Assembly (NCBI GenBank): GCA_019913005.1
Contig: JAIOHL010000157.1
Coordinates: forward strand, 1 to 64,000
From: Anaerolineae bacterium
GTDB taxonomy: Bacteria; Chloroflexota; Anaerolineae; Aggregatilineales; J027
DNA: 64,000 nucleotides
Direction of reading: 5' to 3'
Below are positions 51,768-60,100 of the stretch, piece after piece. Within the stretch, counting starts at the first letter, position 1, and the number at the start of each line of letters is the position of its first letter. A program made the position numbers and the translations under genes. Under the pieces are notes generated by a model. The model saw only the letters and a program-made list of their open reading frames with translations, had not been told where the DNA came from and did no database searches.

Positions 51768-52487
51768 CTAATCATGTCCGCCGATATACATCAACATCAT
51801 TTTTTGCCAGTAGGGCCAATCGTGTGACCAGCCATCCCACTCACGCAGGGCATTGCCAATGCCTTTTTCCCACAACAAAGCCGATAGTCGTCGAGCGCTG
51901 CCCATCAGTCGGTCATCGCGCCCTGTTGCCATAATAATATCCATCTGGCGTAACTGAGCAAGCCGTCCATCATCGTGTTCGTTGGCAATGAACTGCATCG
52001 GGTTGTTAAAGTAGACGTTATCATCACTGTAGCCATCGGTAAAACCGCGAATATCATACAGGCCGCTCATTGCCAAGACTCGATTAATGGCCCAAGGATG
52101 TTTAAGGCCAAATGACATGGCATGAAACGCACCAAAACTTGCCCCAACGGTGATGGTAAATGGGGTCGGGTTTTTCCAATTCATGAACGGTAGGACTTCA
52201 CTGTACAAATAGCCAAAATATTGGGTATGGCGATAGGCGCGTCCGCCGGGGTGTGCCCATTTCGCATACCAGCTTTCGGCATCCACGCTGTCCACACAAT
52301 AACATTGCAACCACCCACGTTCGAGATGTTCGTGCAGTGTCCACATCATCCCCCGGTCTTCCCACTCATAAAATTTTCCCTGCGAGGTGGGAAAAATCAG
52401 GACTTTGGCTCCGGCATGACCGAACACCAACAGTTCCATTTTGCGATTCAGGGAGGGACTGTGCCAAGCATGATATTCACGATTCAT
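51768..52487 (-). CDS. alpha/beta-fold esterase (putative esterase/EstD-like)
   Basis: A 239-residue serine hydrolase. Nucleophile elbow is FTITVGASFGAFHAMSFGLKHP (G-x-S-x-G as G-A-S-F-G), the acid is probably in IIMATGRDDRLMG, and the base in WDGWSHDWPYWQKMM (S-H-D-W-P-Y-W, the conserved ending of this esterase family). No signal peptide. AGGA lies nine bases before the ATG at 52487. In this operon it sits between a subtilisin and two ATP-grasp ligases, so it may hydrolyse or transfer an ester or thioester intermediate of their product; this is inference. Confidence 0.87.
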   Translation of the reverse strand: MNREYHAWHSPSLNRKMELLVFGHAGAKVLIFPTSQGKFYEWEDRGMMWTLHEHLERGWLQCYCVDSVDAESWYAKWAHPGGRAYRHTQYFGYLYSEVLPFMNWKNPTPFTITVGASFGAFHAMSFGLKHPWAINRVLAMSGLYDIRGFTDGYSDDNVYFNNPMQFIANEHDDGRLAQLRQMDIIMATGRDDRLMGSARRLSALLWEKGIGNALREWDGWSHDWPYWQKMMLMYIGGHD

Positions 52488-52513
52488 CACATTTTTTCCT
52501 AAAGCAATTTTGA

Positions 52514-53692
52514 TTAAGAGGCTGCCATTTTTATTGTTTGGGTTGGGTTTACAATACCTGCCCCTTGCTGTTCGGTGGGTACGTTGGGCAGACGGGTCGC
52601 CGTTGACATGAGAATATTCCGAACCTGCATGGGTGTCAAACTTGGGTTTATCTCCAACATTTGAGCGATTACCGACGACACAATCGCGGTTGAAACCGAT
52701 GTGCCGTCTACATGCTGATGATGCTCATCAATAATTTTATGGGCATGAAGGCGTTTTTGTAATTCCATTAGCACTTCAAGATCGGGTTTTTCGGCTTGGG
52801 TGCGAGAAAACCCTAAATCCGCGTAGCCGTTCCATAAAATTTGGCGGATGGCTTCGTCACTGGGGGCACGGAGCAGAGGGGCTAACCAGCGCGATTCTTT
52901 TTCCATTGTCGAACCGGGCATAATTGGCGAGGCAATCCATGTCGCTGGGGCAATCACATCCGGTTTCGTTTGACCGTCATATGTTTGACCGTAGCTGTGA
53001 TGATAAACCTGCCACCGAGCAGTATCGAGCGTGTTGAGGTCATCAAAGCCGCCAACGGTAATGGCATCAGGTGAACTGGCTGGGGGCAGCAAAATCGGTT
53101 TACCGGAATTGCCCGCCGCTGTGACCACCACAATTCCAGCATCCGTCAGCTTACGGATAGCCCTAAACAAAAAGTGCATCGGGTCACGGGTTTCATGATC
53201 CCCCCCGACAGATACATTGACAATCCGAATACCGAAGCGACGATGATTATCAATCACCCAATCCAGTCCCCGGAGAATATCCTGTTCTTTGACCTGTCCC
53301 CGCCGATTGGTGATGCGAACGAGTACCGTTTTGGCACCGCTGGCGATTCCACGATATTTACCTCTGGAGGTCAGACCACTGCCTGCTGCAACGACTGACG
53401 TCATCTGGCCGTGCCAACTATAAATATGGTCATGGGGTACGTCTTGGGTGGATTCGACAGGTTGATGGGTAGCGACATCAATATGCGCTAGGATACGATT
53501 ATCCAAATCGGGATGGGGATAGAACCCGGAATCTATAAACGCCATAACGACATTCTGCCCTGTAATGGTTGGCGGGGCACTCAGGCGTTCTGGAATAGGC
53601 AGCAAGGCATAATTATGCGGTTCTTGATAAGGGTAGTTAGGTGAAAACACGAACATATCGCTTCTTCTAGTACGGCTGTTACTTGAATTCAT
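52514..53692 (-). CDS. subtilisin-family (S8) serine protease without signal peptide
   Basis: A 392-residue protease. The triad is visible: Asp in VVMAFIDSGFYPHPDLDNR, His in HIYSWHGQMTSVVAAGSG, and Ser in HVDGTSVSTAIVSSVIAQML; the oxyanion Asn is in IVVVTAAGNSGKP. There is an insert of about 75 residues between the substrate-binding strand and the Ser motif. No signal peptide or pro-domain is apparent, so it is likely cytoplasmic, like proteases that mature ribosomal peptides. It is the first gene of the minus-strand group and is divergent from an ATP-grasp gene 82 bases away. ATG at 53692 lacks a good Shine-Dalgarno; ATG at 53656 is an alternative. Confidence 0.92.
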   Translation of the reverse strand: MNSSNSRTRRSDMFVFSPNYPYQEPHNYALLPIPERLSAPPTITGQNVVMAFIDSGFYPHPDLDNRILAHIDVATHQPVESTQDVPHDHIYSWHGQMTSVVAAGSGLTSRGKYRGIASGAKTVLVRITNRRGQVKEQDILRGLDWVIDNHRRFGIRIVNVSVGGDHETRDPMHFLFRAIRKLTDAGIVVVTAAGNSGKPILLPPASSPDAITVGGFDDLNTLDTARWQVYHHSYGQTYDGQTKPDVIAPATWIASPIMPGSTMEKESRWLAPLLRAPSDEAIRQILWNGYADLGFSRTQAEKPDLEVLMELQKRLHAHKIIDEHHQHVDGTSVSTAIVSSVIAQMLEINPSLTPMQVRNILMSTATRLPNVPTEQQGAGIVNPTQTIKMAAS

Positions 53693-53774
53693 TCTAACGA
53701 TGAATGGGGCGAAGTGCTATTGGCTGATTTTCCTGATACACTTGCTTGAAAAACAATTATAAGGAGATTTCTTG

Positions 53775-54980
53775 ATGTCGGAGACCCCCCAAATTACATT
53801 TTTGTGTCTCGCCAGTGAATTTAAGGGGAAAGACCTCATGCGGGAGGCTCATCGTCAGGGCTGCCGGGTCATTTTGATCGCCAAAGAAAAATGGGTCAAC
53901 GAAGATTGGCCGCGTGACAGCATTGACGAAGTGTATTTTATGCCCGACCTATCGAATATGCAGCACGTCATCAACGCGGTGAGTTATCTTTATCGCACTC
54001 GCAAAATTGACCAGATCATCCCTCTTGATGAGTATGATGTGGAGATGGCGGCGATTGTGCGCGAACACCTGCGAATGCCGGGGATGGGGCACAGCGCAGC
54101 TCGTTTTTTCCGCGATAAATTGGCAATGCGAACTCGTGCCCATGAAGCAGGCATTCCGGTACCAGATTTTGTGGGGGTACTCAATCATGACCAGATTCAC
54201 CAGTTTACCGAACGGGTACCCGCCCCTTGGATGCTTAAGCCGCGTACATGGGCTGGGGCAGTCGGCATGAAAAAGATTCAAAACGCCGATGAGTTGTGGC
54301 CGCAGTTGGAATCAATGGGAGATGAGCAGTCGGCCTATCTGCTTGAACGATTTGTGCCGGGGGACGTGTTCCATGTAGATTCGATTGTCAATGATGGGGA
54401 GATTGCGTTTTCGATTGTGCATAAATATGCCAAGCCGCCGCTGAATGTCTCGCATGACGGCGGGGTATTTATGACACGCACCCTCGAACGCGATTCTGCC
54501 GATGCAGTAGCCCTCCGTCAACTGAATATCAAATTATTGCAGGCGTTAGGGATGGGGCGTGGCATCGCCCATGCCGAGTATATCAAAGGTGAGGACAGCA
54601 AATTCTATTTCTTGGAGGTTGCTGCACGGGTAGGGGGAGCGAATATCGCGGATTTGATTGAGGCCGCCACCGGATTAAACCCTTGGGTCGAGTGGGCACG
54701 TATGGAAATTGCCCATTTGCGGGGTGTGCCCTATCAATTGCCCAAAGTGCGCGAAGATTACGCCGGAATTGTGATCTCGCTGGCACGCCAAGAATATCCC
54801 GACACCTCGGCCTATAATGATCCTGAAGTCGTCTGGCGCTTGAACAAAAAATATCATGCCGGCATGATTGTTGCATCTCCAAGCGCGGATCGGGTGATGG
54901 AACTGCTCAACAGCTATGCCCAGCGGATTACCCAAGATTTTTCGGCGGTGGCGGACTATTGGCAGCGCCCCCCGGCTTAA
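53775..54980 (+). CDS. ATP-grasp domain enzyme (carboxylase/ligase type)
   Basis: A 401-residue ATP-grasp protein of the biotin carboxylase/PurK-like type. ITFLCLASEFKGKDLMREAHRQGCRVILIAKE is the N-terminal Rossmann-like domain; FRDKLAMRTRAHEAGIPVPDF, PWMLKPRTWAGAVGMKKI and AYLLERFVPGDVFHVDSIV are ATP-binding elements, and FYFLEVAARVGGANIADLIEAATG the catalytic metal-binding segment with E and the G-G-A-N loop. The ATG at 53775 follows AAGGAG by eight bases; a TTG just before it also exists. It would activate a carboxylate as acyl phosphate for ligation. Divergent from the subtilisin operon, suggesting shared control. Confidence 0.9.
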   Translation: MSETPQITFLCLASEFKGKDLMREAHRQGCRVILIAKEKWVNEDWPRDSIDEVYFMPDLSNMQHVINAVSYLYRTRKIDQIIPLDEYDVEMAAIVREHLRMPGMGHSAARFFRDKLAMRTRAHEAGIPVPDFVGVLNHDQIHQFTERVPAPWMLKPRTWAGAVGMKKIQNADELWPQLESMGDEQSAYLLERFVPGDVFHVDSIVNDGEIAFSIVHKYAKPPLNVSHDGGVFMTRTLERDSADAVALRQLNIKLLQALGMGRGIAHAEYIKGEDSKFYFLEVAARVGGANIADLIEAATGLNPWVEWARMEIAHLRGVPYQLPKVREDYAGIVISLARQEYPDTSAYNDPEVVWRLNKKYHAGMIVASPSADRVMELLNSYAQRITQDFSAVADYWQRPPA

Positions 54981-55061
54981 TGGTTTTTGTGTTCTGCCCC
55001 GATTTCCGTTATGATGAGTGGCGTTAAGGTAGTAGACATCAAGAGAGAGTAATAACCACCT

Positions 55062-55949
55062 ATGGCGAAGCAAAACGTGCTTGACCCTGAGATTTTAGAG
55101 CGCTTCACTCGGTTGTCGTCCAATTCCCAACAGCTCGAGACGGTCTTAAGCCGTCTGTTTCAACAGCTTGCCTCGCATGGTGTCCAGATTTCATTAGACA
55201 TCAGCGGCATGATGCAGAATATTCGCCGTGATGTGGACGGAATCGAAAAATCCAGCCGCCGCCTCTCCACCGAACGGGGTCAGTTGGAAGAATTGGTGCG
55301 TACCAGTGCCTTAATTACGTCGTCGTTGGAACTAGACCGTGTTTTGCAAGACGTCATGGATACGGTGATTGCATTGACAGGGGCGGAACGTGCATATCTG
55401 CTGTTGAAAGAGAAGCGTAGTGGCGAATTGAAATTCCGCGCCGCCCGTAACTGGGATCAGGAAAATTTGGCGGATGACGAGGCGGTGTTTAGCCGGAGTG
55501 TGGTCAGTGCGGCATTGGAACAAGGTGAGGCTATCATCACTACTAACGCTCAGGCTGATGAACGTTTTAAGCAGAACGCTAGTGTCGCCGCACATGGCCT
55601 GCGCTCCATTATGTGTATTCCATTGATGGTGCGCGGCGAAGGGGTAGGGGTGCTTTATACGGACAACCGTATCGAGCAGGGAGTTTTTGACCCGCGTGAT
55701 ATTCCCCTCTTGACCGCGTTTGGGACGCAAGCGGCTATCGCTATCGAAAACGCGCAGAATTTCACCAAGGTGAAAGATGACTTGAATAAAGCCCGGCAAG
55801 AGGTCGAGCGCCTGCAAATCCAGATTGATCAAGCGAAGGTGATGGAGCAGGTGAATGAAATTACCGATAGTGACTTCTTCCAGAGCTTAACGGCACAGGC
55901 AAAAGCCATGCGGAAACAGTTTGATGCGAGTGATAAACCCTCGTCGTAA
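55062..55949 (+). CDS. coiled-coil GAF-domain sensor protein
   Basis: A 295-residue cytoplasmic protein. Residues 10-85 are helical and probably coiled-coil (LSSNSQQLETVLSRLFQQLASHGVQIS; IRRDVDGIEKSSRRLSTERGQLEELV). A GAF domain spans about 90-240 (ITSSLELDRVLQDVMDTVIALTGAERAYLLLKEK, SIMCIPLMVRGEGVGVLYTDNRIEQGVFDPRDIPLLTAFGTQAAIAIENAQ), followed by another coiled segment. It has no kinase or DNA-binding output, so it likely regulates a partner. It follows the ATP-grasp gene by 81 bases on the same strand. Confidence 0.88.
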   Translation: MAKQNVLDPEILERFTRLSSNSQQLETVLSRLFQQLASHGVQISLDISGMMQNIRRDVDGIEKSSRRLSTERGQLEELVRTSALITSSLELDRVLQDVMDTVIALTGAERAYLLLKEKRSGELKFRAARNWDQENLADDEAVFSRSVVSAALEQGEAIITTNAQADERFKQNASVAAHGLRSIMCIPLMVRGEGVGVLYTDNRIEQGVFDPRDIPLLTAFGTQAAIAIENAQNFTKVKDDLNKARQEVERLQIQIDQAKVMEQVNEITDSDFFQSLTAQAKAMRKQFDASDKPSS

Positions 55950-55969
55950 GGGATTTCGACGGGATGAAT

Positions 55970-56003
55970 AAGGGCAACCCCATATGATAGGCCGCCCTTT
56001 TTA
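55970..56003. terminator. bidirectional terminator between GAF gene and precursor peptide 1
   Basis: AAGGGC (55970-55975) pairs with GCCCTT (55994-55999), with TTTTT following on the plus strand and TTATT on the minus. It separates two convergent genes and could serve both. Confidence 0.6.
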
Positions 56004-56036
56004 TTTCATACTGCTTGGTTGAAAAGCGATCCGAGA

Positions 56037-56279
56037 TTAGCCCTCGGCGTCACCATAGCCGCCCTCGTCTTCACGGACGCGGCTGAAGCCAGTGCCACCC
56101 GCAACCATGTCGAGCAGGTCTTCGGGCAGTTCATCATTAGCGAGGCTAATTTCTTCTTGATAGGCCATCACTGCGGCTTTGTAGTCGGCCATGCTGATAC
56201 GCGCCGTCTTGCTGATTTCTTCAAAGGTTGCTACGCCATTGGTTTTGCGCAGATATTCCAGAACAATTGTCTTGGACAT
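56037..56279 (-). CDS. putative RiPP precursor peptide 1 (short Nif11-type leader, Cys-free core)
   Basis: An 80-residue peptide. The leader (about residues 1-60) begins MSKTIVLEYLRKTNG, includes MADYKAAVMAYQEE and ends in the double-glycine-type motif DELPEDLLDMVAGG (Gly61-Gly62), the form of Nif11-like leaders. The 18 residues after it follow the pattern T-G-F-S-x-V-R-x-D with a terminal D-A-E-G, shared with the second peptide. The core has Thr1, Ser4, Tyr13 and five acidic residues but no Cys, so thioether rings cannot form. AAGGA lies nine bases before the ATG. It is shorter than peptide 2 by loss of an internal leader segment. Which enzyme acts on it is unproven. Confidence 0.8.
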   Translation of the reverse strand: MSKTIVLEYLRKTNGVATFEEISKTARISMADYKAAVMAYQEEISLANDELPEDLLDMVAGGTGFSRVREDEGGYGDAEG

Positions 56280-56467
56280 AGAGGGATTCCTTTGCTAACT
56301 AGAGTTCCATAAAGTCACGCTTGAGTCGTTTTGTAAAACGAAAAAGTGTTCAAAATAAATCTGACCTTGCTTGAATCATACACGATTTCCGCTTAGTTTA
56401 GTATAAAAACTAGGGATTTTTCATGAAATATTTACGAGTTTCACAGGGCTTAGTACCAAATAGGGCG

Positions 56468-56499
56468 GTGGCGCAGTCAATCAAGGGTCTCTGCGCCAC
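56468..56499. other. perfect hairpin between the two precursor genes
   Basis: GTGGCGCAG (56468-56476) and CTGCGCCAC (56491-56499) form a 9-base stem with a 14-base loop, 18 bases past the stop of precursor 2. No T-tract follows on the minus strand, so RNA stabilisation or processing is more likely than termination. The rest of the 237-base gap is AT-rich and holds no other gene. Confidence 0.6.
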
Positions 56500-56516
56500 A
56501 GTGGAGATGGGCTTTT

Positions 56517-56798
56517 TTAGCCCTCAGCGTCACTTGTATTTGTCGCGCTGTCATCCAAACGTACACCGCTGAAGCCAGTACCCCCCGCGATCATGTCCAA
56601 TACATCTTCGGACAGTTCATCGGAGGCCAGTTCTTGGAAGGCAGATACAGCGGCTTTGTAATCGGCTGCGCTGAAGTCGAAACCTGAACTCTTGGCAATT
56701 TTCAGCATGGCATCCATCGAGGCGGAACGGATCTTTTCTTGGATGGCCTTGTCAGTTGCTGCTTTTTGCAGGAATTGAAGGGCAATTTGTTTAGACAT
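56517..56798 (-). CDS. putative RiPP precursor peptide 2 (full Nif11-type leader, Cys-free core)
   Basis: A 93-residue peptide. The leader is a standard Nif11-type domain: MSKQIALQFLQKAATDKAIQ, then MLKIAKSSGFDFSAADYKAA and DELSEDVLDMIAGG, with Gly72-Gly73 as the likely cleavage point. The 20-residue core keeps the T-G-F-S-x-V-R-x-D start and the D-A-E-G end of peptide 1, with an S/T-rich middle (Ser11, Thr13, Thr15, Ser16) and no Cys. AGGAG is eight bases before the ATG. The 326-base gap upstream, to the kinase gene, must hold its promoter; I could not identify a convincing one. Ser/Thr dehydration, ester/amide crosslinking through Asp/Glu, or both, are chemically possible. Confidence 0.85.
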   Translation of the reverse strand: MSKQIALQFLQKAATDKAIQEKIRSASMDAMLKIAKSSGFDFSAADYKAAVSAFQELASDELSEDVLDMIAGGTGFSGVRLDDSATNTSDAEG

Positions 56799-57074
56799 AA
56801 CAATTCTCCTATCAGTATGGTGTTGAGCGATAGATGGCTATTCTATTCTCAGAAATAGATCGGTTGTGGCTATCTACCACTGAACAGTACCGAACGATTT
56901 CCAGTTTGCATGTGACATAATTTTTGTCGTGAATAGTCCTAAAAAAGCGCTGCGTTTCTAACTCAACGGCTTTCCTATGACTAAGTGACTGGTATTTAAA
57001 AGTATTCTACACCATTTTCCAAGCACAACCTGTTTCTCCACGAATTTTTCATAAGACATTTTCTTTTCGTTAAC

Positions 57075-57104
57075 AAAAAGGACAGCCCTAAGCCATCCTT
57101 TATT
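57075..57104 (-). terminator. intrinsic terminator of the kinase-WD40 gene
   Basis: On the minus strand AAAGGA and TCCTTTTT pair around GGCTTAGGG-type loop sequence about 20 bases after the stop codon, ending in a run of five T. It separates the giant kinase gene from the precursor genes, which therefore need their own promoter. Confidence 0.6.
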
Positions 57105-57124
57105 TAAGCCATATGAATCGGATG

Positions 57125-60100
57125 CTAATTCAAAGTGTCACTGGTTGTGCCTTCGTCTTCTGGTGCAATTGCTACGGGCAAGCCATACCGCTGGCGTTCT
57201 TCATCGGTGAGGGGGGTCACATCTCGATTGGCCTCGACCCATTGCAAAAGCTCGTCCAGCGTGCCGAGTGTCTGCCACAGCCGTATCGTTTGATCTTCCC
57301 CCGCCGACAAAAAGGTTTGACCTTCGGCAATGAAATAAGCGCCTGCCACAATGCCTTCATGTCCATCGTAGAGGCGGGTTTGTTGACCAGTGGCGACATT
57401 CCAGAGGCGTATCGTGCCATCATCACCCGCTGAGAGCATAAAACTACCATCCCCACTCAGGATGGCACTTTCGACTGCGCCCGTATGCCCACGAAATTCA
57501 CGAATCTTAGTCCCCGTCGTCGCATCCCACAAAATGACGTTGTTGTCCGCCGAGCCGGATAACAACTGCGTTCCATTGGCGTTAAATACAAGGCTTCTGA
57601 CCAGATTGGTATGCCCTTCGCTAAATGCAATATCGAGGGGTTCACCACTGGCCGCATCAAACAGCTTGATTTCACCTGCTGCATTGCCAATCACTAAGGT
57701 GGTTCCATCAGGACTCAGGGCGATACTCCAAATCGTTTCGGATTGTTCCCCAAAATCAATAGCTTCTTCTTCACCAGTCGCCATATTCCACACCCGGACT
57801 CGTTTGGCGGGGTCATTGTCATTACTGCCAGAGTAGAGGCGCGATCCATCGTGGCTAAATACTAGTGCGTTCACTTCACGGGTATGACCTACGAGCCGAT
57901 AAACTTCTTCGCCTGTCTCTAAATTCCAGACGAGAATATCGGCGTTTTCTTCGCCCGCGTCAGTATCGTTAATGGCCCCCGCTGCCCCAAATTTACCATC
58001 AGGGCTAATGGCGACGGAGCGGATTTCGGTTTTATGTCCAGCCAAAGAATAGATGAGGCGGTTTTCGGTAGTATCCCACTGCACCACACTGCCATCTGAA
58101 GTACCCAATAGGGCTTGGGTCTGGGACTGATTTAGGGCGAATACGGTGGTTGGGGCTGTCTGCCCAATACTATTTTGCTGAATTTCGGCCCCATTGACCA
58201 AGTCCCAAATCCGTAACGTAGTATCAAATGACCCAGCGGAAAATCCAGTACGGCCATCAGCGCTGATGGTGGCCCCCAAAACAGCGGAGCCATGCCCGAT
58301 AAAGGTACGAATAGGTTTGCCGCTCTCAACATCCCATAGAATCATCAGGTTATCCCCACCACCAGATAGGGCCGTGCGTCCATCGCTAGTGATACTCACT
58401 GCCCATATTGCATCTGTGTGGGCCTGTTCAAATCGGCGCTCTGTGCCATCTGTAAGGTTATAATACATCACCACTGGATCACCGCCGCCTAAGCCAGCCA
58501 GTGCCCCAGTGCCGTCGGGTGTGAATGCCACACTGAGGAAACCTGTCAGGTCACTGGTGAATTGGCGCTGCTCCTCACCTGTTTCAATGTTCCAAAGACG
58601 CACGGAGTTATCCACCGCGCCACCTGTACCAAAGGGGTCAGCCGAAGCAGACAAGAGCGATTGACCATCGGCACTAACCGCGACACCCCAGACTGGTTTT
58701 TGATGGCCTTCAAAACGTCGAACGATCTCGCCGCTGCCGATGTCCCATATCGCCAGTTCCGTAGAATCCGGGCTAAAATCAGCGTTATTGAGATTATCAC
58801 CACCACCCGACACAAAACCTTTGCCATCTGGCGTGAACGTAATCGTCAGTACCCATTTCACACCCGCTTGGAAGCGTTTAACCTCTGTGCCATCGGCTAG
58901 ATTCCAAAGGATGATTACACCATCAGCATCACACGAAAGGGCCTGTGTACCGTCGGGGCTAAAGGCGACATCCCAGACTGCGGCAGTATGACCTGTGAGG
59001 GTGTGAATCACCTGTCCGGTCTCTAAATCCCAATATTTAACGCTGGTATCTGCGGCTTCACCAAACGGATTACCCGATGAAGCGAGGCCATACAGACCAT
59101 CGGCACTGATAGCGGTTGCCAATGTCACATCGGTTTCCATCAATACATGGCGCGTACCGGGCGTGACAGCAGCATTAAACAGGGCATTTTCGGCAAGTGC
59201 ATTGGGGGAGGGGATAGCCACAGCTTCCATCCCCAGTGCAATTGCCGTATTGACGGCGTTCTCTTGGAGGGCTTGCTGCGAATAATAGGCTAAGGAAAGG
59301 CTGCGAGCCTCTTGCTCACTGGCTTCCGCTTGCCCTTGTGCGACGACTGCTGTTGCCGCATTATATTCGGCTTGGCCCTGCGCAATAGTTGCGGTGGCGG
59401 CGTTATCCTCGGCATCAGCGCGTGCTTCCTGTGCCTCGGCTCGTTGATAGAGGGCGATGGCGGTGAGAATAATCCCCATCAATGCGACCCCTGCGGCGAC
59501 GGTAGCGGCAATCGAGCGATTCCGCGAACGCCGTTTCAATTCCAGTTCCTTAGCCTTACGAGCTTCTTCCTCGGTGGCACGGGCTTCGCGTTCTATCACA
59601 CTTGCCTGCACAAATTCACGTTCTTCTTGGCTAAGGGCAATATCCCCGCTTGCGAGCAACTGCTCGAATTGACCGAGGCGTACCCCGCTGGCAAGGAAAC
59701 TGCGATCTCGCTTGGAATTGAGCCATTCATCGGTGGCTTGGCTCAAGCGGCGCTGCAATAGCAAATCTTCGCGGCTGTCATTGAGCCATTCACGCAGTCG
59801 TTCCCATTTACGAATCAGGGCTTCATGTGCGACGGTAATGGTAGGTTCGCGTGTGGCGGGGTCGGCGTCGGTGGTGAGCAGGCGATAACGAGTGAAAGCA
59901 TCCATAACCGTTTGCATCTGGTCTTGGTCGGCGGCAACCGAAAACAACTCGGCCCAACGTACCCGACGGCGAGTATCTTCTGTGCCTTCGCCAAGTGTGA
60001 CCATGCGGAGGAACAATTGACGCACGGTGGCTTGTTGATCGGCATTCATTTCGTTATACAAATCTTCGGCCCGCCGCGCCAATGCCCCTAATGCACCCCC

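Noticed and set aside
49266-54980. Calling the ATP-grasp group a confirmed graspetide cluster
   Set aside because: The cores lack a recognised graspetide repeat motif and the precursors are not in the same operon; kept as a hypothesis only.
56037-56798. Calling the cores lanthipeptides
   Set aside because: No Cys in either core and no zinc ligands in the visible cyclase remnant; thioether rings are excluded on present evidence.
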